A model generated the notes under the pieces. That model had not been told where the DNA came from, ran no database searches, and saw only the letters and a list, made by a program, of their open reading frames with translations. From positions 186,001 through 250,000 of the forward strand of contig MQVO02000002.1 of assembly GCA_001986395.2 (NCBI GenBank): 64,000 nucleotides of DNA, given 5' to 3'. This stretch comes from Irpex lacteus (taxonomy: Eukaryota; Basidiomycota; Agaricomycetes; Polyporales; Irpicaceae). Made by a program: the position numbers and the translations under genes. Positions 53,078 to 64,000 of this stretch are shown piece by piece; the stretch's first letter is position 1; each line of letters begins with the position of its first letter.

Positions 53078-54503
53078 ACGCTGCGGTGATTGTATGCGTG
53101 ACGAGGCTGGCCGTCCGGTGTCGTTAATGTCCTGTAAGCAGATTTTATCATTTGGATGTTTTCTTTTAGAGTTATATAACTATAACGTACCAAGAGAGGT
53201 GCGGTTCTCATGCTGGGCGAAACCGCTGAAAGAAAGAAAATGTGCTCGTCAGTGGTGCTACTGACGCCCCTCTCATGAGCCAAATGCTTACTGCGTGTGC
53301 TCCAGTATTCTCTCAAGTATACAACGCACTCTACGCTCTTCGATGGTTGAGGATGAGGGTAAGAGACAAAGAGTGTTTTGGCCGCCGCTGAATGAGGCAG
53401 TCATCCTCGGGCCACGGGCCTGAAGCCGGCACATCTGCCTCATGCGTGACCAGCCACGAGGCTTTGTCACGTCAACTTGTCACATCTCGTCACGGACCTA
53501 CGCTGCTCGAACTCTGCTCACGACCATCGTCTCCATCTTCCTGACATATTGTCGTTTACCTACTAGAACTCAGAACTATGCAATGTACTCGTACAAGCAA
53601 TCTCAGTCACAAGTTCAACCAAAACTTGCTCGATTGTGAGCTCCGCGGACCCATAAAAATGTGAGAAGTTGGGATCTTCCAGTACAGCATGTAAGTAGGT
53701 GGAGGATGTCATAGCCAGTGTATTGTCTAGGGGGAAAACGGCTTCCTGATAAAGGTGCGCTTCTTGTTTCTGTCTCTACTCATCTCCGTATTGACTGGTT
53801 TTAGTGACGGGCGTAGGTCATTCAAGACGAGTCTGAAACTCTGCCGCATCACTTTGAGCAATACAATCTTACACATTGGTTGTTTTTGTCAAGCTGTTGA
53901 TGCTAGATCGAAATGGTACACTCACAGGGACCCATGATAAGACTATGACTGAAAGTCTTGTTCTAGTGTTACCTACATCCCCATGTCAGTCCACTCAGTC
54001 TCATGTTCACGTACGTAGTAAACTATAAGACAGCCTTTATGTTTATCTCGTTCTAAGTTGTGTCTCAATAACCGTTCCGCGAACGCGGTATCTCATTTCA
54101 ACGTTGTCAAATAACCATGAGCCAGCGGCTTCAGTACTGTATCTACTGAGGTTGAATCCTCCGAGTTGCTGTATCGGCGGAAGCAGCAGCACCTCAAATA
54201 CACGCTGTCAGCCCGCTGAACATCTGTCAGTGCAGACTGCGTCTGCGTACACGACCGTGATACAATTCATAGACGTTTATTCATCAAGCATCAGCCAAGA
54301 ATTGTGGTTACAGTACATTCGAACGAAAAGTCTAGGCCTCCAAGAGGCCCTTGCTCAACAGACGATACTCTTTTCTCGCATGCGGATTCTTCGCTGAACG
54401 TTCGCCGAGAGGAGCACCGACGTGGCCAAAGCTACCATATGCAACCAATTCACCACCACATGCGAAATTTCGGGGACCGAAATAAGAAATCATCCATACC
54501 TGT
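53078..54503. other. intergenic, no gene seen
   Basis: About 1.4 kb between a gene 5' end and a convergent-side 3' end. Short frames on both strands lack domains, and no repeat with the rest of the window was noticed. An unrecognised small gene is possible. Confidence 0.4.
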
Positions 54504-56334
54504 TCAGACTTCCCCATTCATCTTCATTGCCATACCCACATATGTTGCCTTATAACATTCGGTGACTGCATCCCATTCTTCGTCCGTAGCAGACTCGGAG
54601 ATGGAATGCATCAAGTCTTTCAACTTTCCATCGTCTGTACCCTCCAGGGTGATCCCGTATTCACTTTCGAGCTGTTTCTGAAGCTGGTATTTACTCATGC
54701 CAAACTGCGCTGCGGGTCTATGGAGCGCTTGAAACATGAATGATACCGATTCCTTGTCCCCGGTTCGCAAAGCTAGAGCCAAAACGTCAACAAGTGGCAA
54801 TATTGAACTGAACGGCATTGCCTTATTCCCATACCTCGATTTCGCGCCAAAAGGAAAAAGTCCTTCGCTGCTCATCCGTTAAGTTCCAGGCGGGATACGA
54901 TCGGTATACGAGTAGTACTTACCTGATATAGTATCATTCGTGGGTGGAAATGAGAAACCCTGATCGGGGAGAGGGTATGGGAATATAAACTGACGAGAAG
55001 CTATTGTCAGTATTGCAGTTCGAGTATGCATAGTCCTGCTGCTATACCGTGTAATCACAATAAGGGGGCTGACGCAGAAACATGAGCTGATGCAGCAATG
55101 CAGGAGGGCGGTGGAAGGAGGGATCCGGATCAGGGATGCACCCTCGCATTATTTGAGAAGTATCCTGGACCTTTGTGGCTGTTGATAGGTCCTCCAACTC
55201 GGATGTAGGCTGCGCTTTGCCGCAGAAAGCTTTGTGGGGTCTAGGGACGCCGTGTGACCAATCTTTCCTTTGACAGTCACTAAAACGGCGATTGCTTAGC
55301 AAGGATTATGAATGTTTGTTCATGAACGTAGATGGCTGACCGCGAGCAGTACAAAATTCTTCGCCCTATTGCGTTACATTTGCTGCATGCTTGGAAAGGC
55401 GTTGCCCCTGCTGAGAGCGTTGACTGCGCCTTTCCACATCCCCAACAAGCCACAATCTGGCTCCTCCGTTCCTGTTCAAACTCTCTTAAGGTACGCCTAT
55501 GCATGTTTTGTTCAACATGGGCATTGCCGGTTGCAATCGCCTTCAGCCACTCCTTGTCTTGTGCGGTTGGTCTGAATGCCTTGGAAGTAGCATATTCTTC
55601 TTTCTCTCCGTGCTTCAGGAAACGTTATTTGTTAGCGGGAGGGACACTATACTGTAAAAGAAGTGATTAAATTCAAGACTCACGTATACTAGGATGATGT
55701 TCCACAATGCCATCGTCAGGAAGTACATCCGGGAGACCTTTGCGACCTGGATTTGGTGTTGCACGATCGGTACACGGGCCTCGCGAGGGGTAAGAGATAG
55801 GATGTGATCGACAACAGGATGCGACACATATGTTGGCTCAGTAATGGAGAACGTTTCGCTGGCAAGCATTGGCGGCAGCACCTTCTTCACGAGCTCGAGG
55901 TACGGTAGACCATCGTCAGAAGACAGAGCTCTAAGAGTGATCTCGGGACACATTTTTCTCTGATTCCCTAACCATGCGACACATGCCGCACGGTAGATCC
56001 CCTCTAATATTACCTCTTCCAACCGCTGACGGGTCTGCTCCCACCACTTGAGCTCGAAGTCGTTGTGAATGCATTTCTGCACGAAGGCCTTGGCAAGGTC
56101 GTTCTGGAGGGTACAGACCTCCCTTGTCATCTTGTCCAATGCCATGCGACTTTCTTGGCTCGGCTGCGACATAGGCGACGATATGACTGATAGGTTGATG
56201 TCCAAGGTGTCCCAGAGTCGACGATGTGTGGCGAGAGGTCGATTGCAAGATGTCTCTAGGGCATCAGCCCAGGATTCATCCCATGCGCGGAGGGATACCT
56301 TCGGATCAGGATGGACTGTGTCTTCAGCGATCAT
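54504..56334 (-). CDS. MYND-type zinc finger protein (3' end uncertain)
   Basis: Exons on the minus strand: 56334-55684, 55579-55341, 55279-55048 and 54989-54923. A last part lies within 54875-54504. The first four join in frame. The first exon is helical. The MYND finger is split by intron 2: CWGCGK, FQACSKCNAIGRRILYCSR, then DCQRKDWSHG and HKAFCG, giving the Cys/His set that binds two zincs. MYND fingers bind Pro-rich peptides; the partner is unknown. No GT..AG choice I tried carries the frame from 54923 into the 123-codon frame at 54875-54504 (MSSEGLFPFGAK..). Either an intron was missed, the last part is a separate gene, or a frameshift exists. Confidence 0.72.
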
Positions 56335-57857
56335 GGTGGTCTACTGAGTCGTAGCAGATGCGCAGTCGCCGCGTGGATCGATGTTACCACGAAGTGAAAG
56401 CGCTAATCACTTGAGCACTGGAGATATTACTTGAAGTCAAATGGAAGCATTTATTACTGGCCTCTTCCACGCCAAAATCATCGCTAAGCTCATCGTCACA
56501 TTCTGCGATAGTAACCTAATGCTCGAGTATCTGAGCCCCTGCAAGGTCTTCCCAAATATATAAATATTTTGGGGAGGCCTCACAGCGGCCACCATTCACA
56601 CGAGGTGCCCCATGAAGCCTCTCGACGATAGCATGATGTTGAGACTATCGCAAAACGGGTGGGAGTAGGTTTCAAGGAAGTCGGCGGGCAGAACAAGTGA
56701 TTCTATAGGATCGGGACCTTCCGGAATTGCTTTGCTCCCTGATCTGGCCAATCACTGGATTCTATAGGGGGTAGACGACCTTCATAGAGTGAGCATAAGT
56801 AAGTACTAGAAGCGAGCGACGTTTGAATCTGAAAGCGAAATTGTCAGGAAAGTACTCATCAGAAGAAGAAGCTAACACACACAGGATTACTCATAGCAGT
56901 GTAGTCCCAGCGCTGGATTACAAGCAGGAGACAGACGACAAAGGTCACAATCGCGGTACAAGTTCAAGTTAAACTAACGCTCAAGCGCTCACCTAATCAA
57001 GTAGGGCGCCAAACCTCCGAAAAGGGCAGTTGTGTGCGGCCTTGTGCGGCATGCCGGCCGAACACCACTACTCATTGCTTATGTAGACTCGTACACTTTA
57101 CTCAAGATGCACCCAATACATTCACTTCTAAGTTAAGAGGGTGGCCAGTGCTGCACTTGCTTGGTGTTGCATCTTCCGTCCCGCTTAACATCTACTATAA
57201 CGGCTCGCGTGCAGTCTGCAGTTCACAGGTGGGCGCCGACATTGATCGAGATCTCACAATAAGTACCACTGTAAGTTGATGTGCGGGACGCTCGCATTTT
57301 CAGGTTCAAGCCACCATCCAGTGCTCTCTTGCTTCCTGGCTCAACTAGTATACAAGTCGACATCTCGTTCACTGACAGCCTGCATGCACAGACTCACACG
57401 TGTAGCAGCAACCAGAGGTGGTGGCACTCGCGAACGTTCAGCGTACGCCCTACAACGACGACCTCGTCTCAGTGCATACCGCTCAAAAGGGTCGGCGATG
57501 ACAAAAGACAGTCCAATCTGTCCAGTGCGGGAGCGTGCTTGTTTCAGCATCATGATCTCCCGGTCATCATGGATCAACATTAAATGCCACGCTTTCAAGT
57601 TATTCACTGTCCCTGCTCCTTCCTCCCGTGCAGCCACCACCGACCGCCCGTCCAGATAAAGCCCGCCCAAGCCCTCGAGCTGTGCGTACAACCCTCAATA
57701 CTTCTTCTTGCATTTTGCTTACGATGTCTAGTACAGATAGTTTGCTTCCGAGAGCCATGGCGATGGAGTCGACCGCAGGACAGAACGGGAGCGAGCGACT
57801 CGAGGTGCGTCCAAATCTTCTCACTACCCAAAGCAGACGTCAGACTTTAGCTATTCT
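56335..57857. other. intergenic region between divergent MYND and DUF3433-like genes
   Basis: About 1.5 kb contains the promoters of two divergent genes. Near 57015-57060 it shares a short motif block with 29.87 kb. A possible extra first exon of the right-hand gene lies at 57724-57804 (MSSTDSLLPRAM..), but joining it would need a 32-base intron. Confidence 0.45.
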
Positions 57858-60639
57858 ATGCAGCCTATGCGATACTCAGAAGGGAGCGGCATGGCAAGCG
57901 ACGGCACACAGTACGCTTCATACCCCTCCATATCGCTTAACGACGCCGAACGACCAGAAATGCCCTCCGCCCTCCCGTCCTATGTGAGTGAGAAAGAAGG
58001 TGGACCTTGGTCAGCACGAACACCCAACGGTGAGTCGTCTGAAGCACTACGGATGTTTCACTGGCATGGGCTGAGTAACTCTATCGGCTAGCACCTCTCA
58101 TCTCACCCGAACCCGAGAAAGACTCGGCAGTAGTTGTGAAACAATGGGTGCCTATACCGCTCCGCCCGGTTTTCTGGGTACCATTGGTGCTCCTCATGGC
58201 TGGAGGAGGAATCGCGTTCGAGGTCGCCTTGCATTTCAGTAAGAAGAACCATGGTGAGTCTACCCTACTGCGACGTCGACATTCACCGCATACTCTTTGC
58301 ACGCCTTTCCACTGCTGAGACACATCTATGCAGGCTGGGGGACGAAAGGAACGTTCACTTCACAGGGCGGGTTCTTGCACTATGTCTACGTACGTCCCCG
58401 CACAATCAGCGACTACCAACACACGGCACACAGCTTACACGTTGTGTGTTCCTTGATATTTAGACATTCCCACCTGTTGCGATTTCGATGATCTTTGCCG
58501 GCTTGTGGGCATGGATGGATATCGAAATTCGGAGGATTCAGGTCAGTTTCCGCAAACTCCCTTGTCCCTGTCAAAAGCATCATCTATCACATGGACATTG
58601 GACATATGCTGACATATTCTGCTCTACCTTCAGCCGTATGTGGATCTGGCAAAGGGGAACGCACCCCCGCAACGTAGTCTCCTGCTGGACTACACGCGCA
58701 ATCAGTGAGTATTTAGAGTTCCTACCTTATGACTGCGTTTCGTTCTCATGACCTGCCACTGACCATCTATCATCTCATTACACTTATCCCACGTAGTACA
58801 TTCTATGTATGGACCGTCGCGGCACGCAACAATCACTATCTGGTCACACTGGCATCTTTGCTGGTCATCATCACGTTCTCCTTCCAACCGTTATCAGCCG
58901 CGTTGTTCAATGTTCAAGATGTCTTCTGGTTGGAACCCCGTGCGTTTACTGCGTGCTTTCAATTAATTCGCAATCTGACAGTCATGTGCGATCGGGGGTC
59001 AGGCTCTACGTCGACAAGCCTTGCTTCCATTGGTCTGAACCAGGATGGCAACTTTCAAGATTTATCTTGTACGGCTTGGCTTCATTGGATAAACGCTTGA
59101 TAACCCTGGCTGATCTTATTCAATTGCTAGCATTCTTGACGGCCGCCGGATACGCCTCAGCGAATGTTCGTTATGGAGTCGGTGATCCCGGCTTCATCCA
59201 CCAAGGGTATACCGTCGCACCGTTCGTGGTGAGTCCCAGTGTGTGATCAATCAAGTCTTCGTCATTAATATTTGGTAGATGCCACCACATGTGTCAAACG
59301 GTACAGTCACTGCAAATACGACTGCAGTTCGAAGTGAGCCGAATTGCATTGGTCCTGATAGTGTGGTCCAGATGCAACAGCTGGGAGGCGGCTCCTGGAA
59401 CAACACGGCAACCTTCAACGGCTGTTCATTCTCTTGGAACGTCAGCAAGACGTCTGTAAACCTCTTTGGTAAGTAACGTATACTACTTCACGTAGGTCAA
59501 CGATCCTAACTCGAACACAGGCGTGGACCTCATACCCAACACCGCCCAATGTGCTTCACTCACCTCCATCCCCGAGCAATTCCGACCCGTCATCTTCTGG
59601 TTCTTCACCTACCAACCCAGCGCGATGGCCTCCATCTCCCTATGCTCTCCTAACATCACCGTCGAAGACGTGACTGCCTCAATCGACATCGCCTCCGGGA
59701 ACGTCACCTCCGTCACCTCCCTCGGACCGCTCGGCTCCCATGTTACGTCGTTGCAGCAGTTCCCGGACAACGTTACGGGCGATCCTCTAGACGGGCGCGC
59801 ATACAACGGGATGTTCTTCGCGCTCAGCAGCCCGGACCCGTTCCAGCAGCAACGACAGAATGCAATCCAGTTGAGCTTGCCGGCGGCGGTGTTCCAGGCG
59901 GCGCAAAACGCGCCTGAAGGGCTGACTGATGCGTTCCAGAATAACAAGTTTGCGAATTTGTCGAGTACGGTTTATGTGAGTAGTTTCGTTCTAGGGTCCT
60001 GTAGTTGGGCTGCTAACACGAGGCTCGTATGTAGACGACGTACCTGGCTCTAGTAGCTAAGACGGTGTACTTCCTCGATTTCCAGCAACCCATCGAAATC
60101 GACACCCAGACAATCCACAAGCGTCTCTTCTTGAGGTTAGTCCATCCCTACTTTCCTCGTTAAGTATCGTATCTCATGACGATGTACGCAGCAACGTTGC
60201 AGTGCACCTCCTCGCCAGCGCCATGTTCGTACTCGCCGTCTTTGGCACCATACTTCAAATCTGGCATCGTCGCGAATCTAGCATCCTTCGTCTCACGCAT
60301 GCACCGGGTACCATCGCCTCCGCCGTTTCCCTCGGCGGCAAGACTGGACTGGGCGAGGTACTTGCGGGAAGACTGAGACAGGAAGATATGCTGGAGGCGC
60401 TGCGGAACAGAAGGTTTAGGATTGATACGAGGACGATGAAGATTGTGATGGAGGGTGAGGATGGGTATGAAGACGCGGTGACCCCAGATGCGTATGGGAC
60501 CGCGTTTGGTGGTATCGGTCTGGGGCACGTGGGAGAATGGAGTGCGGGGGTTGGAAGAAGGTTGTCGAGGAGACTCTCGGCGTGGAATCCCACGAAGGGG
60601 GAACATGTGGCTGCATCACCGAATGGAGAGGGTGCGTGA
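57858..60639 (+). CDS. multi-pass membrane protein, DUF3433-like
   Basis: About ten exons. Recognisable coding blocks are 57858-58028, 58093-58253, and pieces around 58333-58390, 58464-58541, 58632-58705 and 58798-58937. Further blocks lie near 58981-59070, 59132-59229, 59280-59468, 59521-59974, 60034-60135 and 60191-60639. The N-terminus is polar. Hydrophobic helices follow (PVFWVPLVLLMAGGGIAFEVAL, FPPVAISMIFAGLWAWMDIEI, HYLVTLASLLVIITFSFQPL). A large extracellular-type loop with many NxT/S sites and Cys pairs comes next, then a helix (VHLLASAMFVLAVFGTILQIW) and a cytosolic tail. This layout fits the DUF3433 family of fungal membrane proteins, function unknown. Small exon borders were not all verified. 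Confidence 0.72.
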
Positions 60640-60905
60640 GGGATGGTTTTAATTAGTGTACTTAGTTTTGGGTTTGTCTGAAATTCTGGATTGGCTGTAT
60701 GGACTTTATGCCTTGTCTCTAATGAGTATATTACACATTGCATTTTTCTTCACAACCAGGTCTATCAACGACTATCTCGTGGGCGGCTAAATCTTGTCTG
60801 AGCTCTGTGCGCTACATCCATGATGACACTCGTCGAATTGTACCTGCACAGCCTTATGGCCCCTTCAACTTCCCCTTACTTACATCTACAGAGGCGTCGG
60901 GGAAT

Positions 60906-62898
60906 ATGAACGTCTACAGACGTCGTATCAATGACTATGCCTCTCGGAGGTCGGGGAAGTCCTCACGAAGCAGCTTGCCTGGTCCCCGAGAGACTGCTGG
61001 CAATCGCTTGCCTGTCGAGTTACTTCTCCAGGTGTTTGTCCGTATCCCAGAACTAGTGGACGTGTTGAAATGCAGAGCTGTGAGAACTACGAAACCCTCT
61101 CCTTCATAACTGAGTTTAGGTTGACGCTTACGATGTTGGTTTAACAGGCATGCAAGCAATTCAAGCAGATTATAGACGAAACGCCCGAGATGCGATACCA
61201 CATAGAGTTACGTGTCCTTGGATACGAGGATAACGACAGCCACGCGCTACTGGGAGCATCTGCCCGGCTGGAGGCTTTGGAAGCTCGCCAGCGTTGGTGG
61301 AGATCATCGCACAGTTACACCTGGAATCGCGAAAACCTTGACTGGGTTCATTTCAACTTTATAACTAATCAGTACTACGACAACCTTTGGCTCCGATGCA
61401 ACCTTGATACTAGTCGTCTCACCCTGGACAATATCCCTGGTGTGGGAGGTAACGAGATCGCTTGCATGTGCTTCGAAGAGGCGGAGGACGGGACACCCAT
61501 CGTGGACCGTTGGACTTTGGGGTTTCCTTTTGTGTTCGACAGCTATGTAGCTGACGTGCCACAAGGGCGACTGTATCTGGTCAATCTAACATACGACGGG
61601 ACGCGTCGCTGCTTTAGGTATGAAGAAATTGTCAGATATGTTTCCGCATTTGCGCTGATTCTAAGTCTCTCATAGAGTCAGAACCATGTCATTGAGCCAC
61701 GGCTTGCTGTTATCTGATCAAATCTTTGAATCCAGCATAGAAGAAGAGGAGCGGCGACTTAGTCAATTCATGTACTGCAAAGACAATCTCCTTGCGCTCA
61801 TAACATACGCCATCACCATCGGTATGAACACGCTGAAGATTGATGTCACGTTGCTGGATATTACTTCTGGAGTAATTGTGGATGTAAGTGAATTGGTATG
61901 AAGTGCCCTTCGGATGCTAATGGATGTTGTATAGACCTACGATAAGACTGTCTCTGGTGACGTACAAATGTCGTTCCAACTGATCACGAAGAGCTGTTTC
62001 CTGTTCCATTTCATGGAATTTGGTAAATTCATCACGGAGGTATACACGCTGTTACCGTCACCATCGACGCGGAAGCCTGTTATCTGTCACATTGCTACCT
62101 TCGATTACCCAGAGGTACGACTCGCGTACGTTAGGGCAGTAGGACACAATTCGTTCACTGCAAGACGATTGCGCAATGGTGTACTGGCTAGAAACGCACC
62201 TCCACCCCCTTTCTTACGCTCCGAAGCGACCCAACTCCTCATGGTCCATCGTACCTACGGAAACAGTCATTACGCCCTACTACATTGCGTCCCGATCTCA
62301 GTCTTCACTTCTATCGTTGCACGTCTTAGGCCTTCGAAACAACCCCCTACAGCGTCTGTTATGCCATGGGAGGCATGGGGTCCTCATAGTAGCCGCTGTT
62401 TCCTGGACAAGGATTCTTGCGTGCCAGCCAACTTTGGCCACCGAATACTTCGACCGGACTTCACTCTCATTGACTTTAACCGCTTGGACATTGCAAGAGA
62501 CCTCAAACGTGCAGGAAAAGCATATCCCAAGTCGGATCGGAGCGCAACGCTTGAAGAGAAAGCTGTTAGATTCCTACGAGGTCAAAGAAACCCTGGCCAG
62601 ATGGAAGACGTCTCTGTGGGGGCCAACGAGCGAATAGTCAGGCATCCTACAGTGATACACAACGATGTTTTGTTTGACAGGGACATAGTTACCATGCTGC
62701 CATACCGGGAGACGAGACTTCAATGGAACGGCCCGGAACCTATATTCTTGTTTGGTGGGGAGACATGGGTTGCGTGCACGCAAGGCGAAGTCAACGTAAG
62801 TTTTTCCATTTACATGAAAGCAATATTTACGGCTCACACTCCAATTTTAGGGCGTACCAGGTGACCAAGCCTACTATGTATTGCGCAGGAAAGCGTAA
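60906..62898 (+). CDS. F-box domain protein, 586 aa
   Basis: Five exons: 60906-61079, 61148-61617, 61676-61883, 61935-62795 and 62851-62898, all in frame. The F-box near residues 35-75 is split by intron 1 (NRLPVELLLQVFVRIPELVDVLKCRA / ACKQFKQIIDETPEMRYHI). The rest is a beta-rich region of the kind common in mushroom F-box proteins (TSRLTLDNIPG, LYLVNLTYDG, MSFQLITKSCFLFHF, ICHIATFDYPEVRLAYVRAVG). No second known domain is evident. It is a likely SCF ligase adaptor; the target is unknown. The last exon encodes only 15 residues. Confidence 0.85.
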
Positions 62899-63400
62899 CA
62901 ATATACTACAGGAATGCATTATGCCACCTACTTATACCATCTCCACCCGCGAGACTCTATTCACGATCTCGAGAGCCTGGCTACGATAAGAATCAATACT
63001 AGCAGTAGAATTTGCATCTGCTCGATAAGGATTGTGGCCGTATACAATTCTGAATATACGCTATTGTGAGTCCTCGCTTTTTGAACTCCGATGCTGACCT
63101 TTTGTCTTTTAGTCCTTTGTCTCTTTGGCAACATGGGTGCACGTCACTCCCTCGGCGGCAGCCACGTTCCGCTGCAGACCGGTGAACCATGCTGTAAATC
63201 TCCGATCTCGACGCGTCAGAGTGCCACTCGAACGCGTCGAGGGTGTTACACGTGAAGTGGCCTCTAGCAAGAGGCGCGCATAAGGTTCGTGGAAACCAAT
63301 GCTCGGTATTTGGGACGCAACCTCTTGGTATACCCCATCACAGAACTTCACCTCTCGCCACATTTATCCCCGCACATCCCATCATCACTGTGGAATCAAG
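62899..63400. other. intergenic, no gene seen
   Basis: Short stretch between the F-box gene and the last, edge-truncated gene. No recognisable feature. Confidence 0.45.
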
Positions 63401-64000
63401 ATGTCACCCTTAAATCGCCCCGCGCCTTCCAAAGCTCAAACTTCCTTTGACCACGACCTCGAGGCGCGAATTCCAACCGCAGGGCATGTGGTAGAGGGTC
63501 ATCATAAACCGAAACTATCGAACTGCATTGTCCTTCCCCCACGTGCAATACATCGAACATCGCGCAGCTCCCTCGCTATCGAAGATAGCATTGATGCCAT
63601 CGACGCCTTCTTTGGAGTGGCACGCTCCCATAGTTCGCGAACGAAGTGTTCTCACCACAAGAGCTATGTGGCCGGTCAAGAGGACACACCACCATCATAT
63701 GCAGATGCTACCAATCCTCCCCCATACGCGTCTGCGGCCGAGCCTCCGACGCTCGCCATGTATCTTTTCAAGTTCGGGTTCTGTACGTACCTTATTGACA
63801 CCATCCCCACACGAACATGTACTCATGTAGTTGAATCTTTTGTTGAAAGTTTTCCCGCTCTTTTGGATAGCTGGTAGCCTCGTTCTGGTTTCTCAACTCC
63901 AGCCTCCGGAGAACTGGGAGCCCTCGAAGTCCGAAGCAGAGAGACAGAAATTGCTGCAAGTATTGAGGAGCACGGAAGTCAAGTGGGGGAAGAGGTGTCT
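63401..64000 (+). CDS. small PPxY-motif membrane protein (cut by window edge)
   Basis: Exon 1 is 63401-63782. Exon 2 starts at 63850 and is open at the edge. The cytosolic part has two PPxY motifs (DTPPSYAD, NPPPYAS), which in other proteins bind WW domains of Rsp5/Nedd4 ubiquitin ligases. Across the splice it reads YLFKFGFFFPLFWIAGSLVLV, one membrane helix. A charged tail follows (PSKSEAERQKLLQVLRSTEVKWGKRC). I recall similar short proteins in mushroom genomes but no assigned function. The PPxY reading suggests membrane trafficking or turnover; this is inference. Confidence 0.75.

Noticed and set aside
57276..57691. Overlapping frames on both strands in the 57-kb intergenic region
   Set aside because: No domain, no splice partner and mutual antisense overlap; judged chance.
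1..64000. CRISPR arrays, operons or bacterial-type features
   Set aside because: This is intron-rich fungal DNA; no regularly spaced repeats and no Shine-Dalgarno-led gene strings were seen.

Overview
This is nuclear DNA of a filamentous basidiomycete, most likely an Agaricomycete. Host genes are split by many introns of about 45-80 bp with GT..AG borders. The gene set (FunK1 fungal kinase, A1 aspartic protease of polyporopepsin type, several F-box proteins, a MYND protein, a DUF3433-like membrane protein) is typical of mushroom and polypore genomes. The resemblance of the aspartic protease to polyporopepsin hints at Polyporales; that placement is inference.

Layout. Bases 1-19173 are stacked LTR retrotransposons. 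A large minus-strand Ty3/gypsy element (A), cut by the left window edge, sits inside the integrase gene of a plus-strand gypsy chromovirus (B). The 3' LTR of B is followed 32 bp later by a complete, apparently very young Ty1/copia element (C, minus strand) with identical LTRs and a target duplication. From 19.9 kb come host genes: a secreted aspartic protease, then two head-to-head beta-trefoil (R-type) lectin paralogues separated by 2 kb of degenerate inverted repeat that carries a 279-bp MITE, then a five-exon FunK1 kinase.

From 30.2 to 38.6 kb, a YAE1-like gene (minus) and a mitochondrial ribosome recycling factor gene (plus) face away from each other. Their shared promoter region has been blown open by three nested elements: a palindromic 216-bp CACTG-type MITE, a 723-bp long-TIR element inserted at the palindrome centre with an 8-bp duplication, and a 5.6-kb Ngaro/DIRS-type tyrosine-recombinase retrotransposon with complete split direct repeats (A1 - genes - B1 - A2 - B2). 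Its three protein genes (Gag-like, RT/RNase H, tyrosine recombinase) all look intact.

The right third (38.7-64 kb) is gene-dense: a mitochondrial ornithine-type carrier, a GPI-anchored GH16 glucanase, MSH2 (22 exons), three F-box genes, a truncated YAE1 duplicate, a MYND zinc-finger gene, a DUF3433-like multi-pass membrane protein, and the start of a small PPxY-motif membrane protein cut by the right edge. Most genes run from single promoters and do not obviously work together. The clear functional links are mitochondrial and translational housekeeping (YAE1, RRF1, carrier), DNA repair (MSH2) and secreted or cell-wall proteins (protease, GH16, lectins). Exon borders were placed by hand from splice consensus and reading frame; all multi-exon models listed keep frame unless stated.
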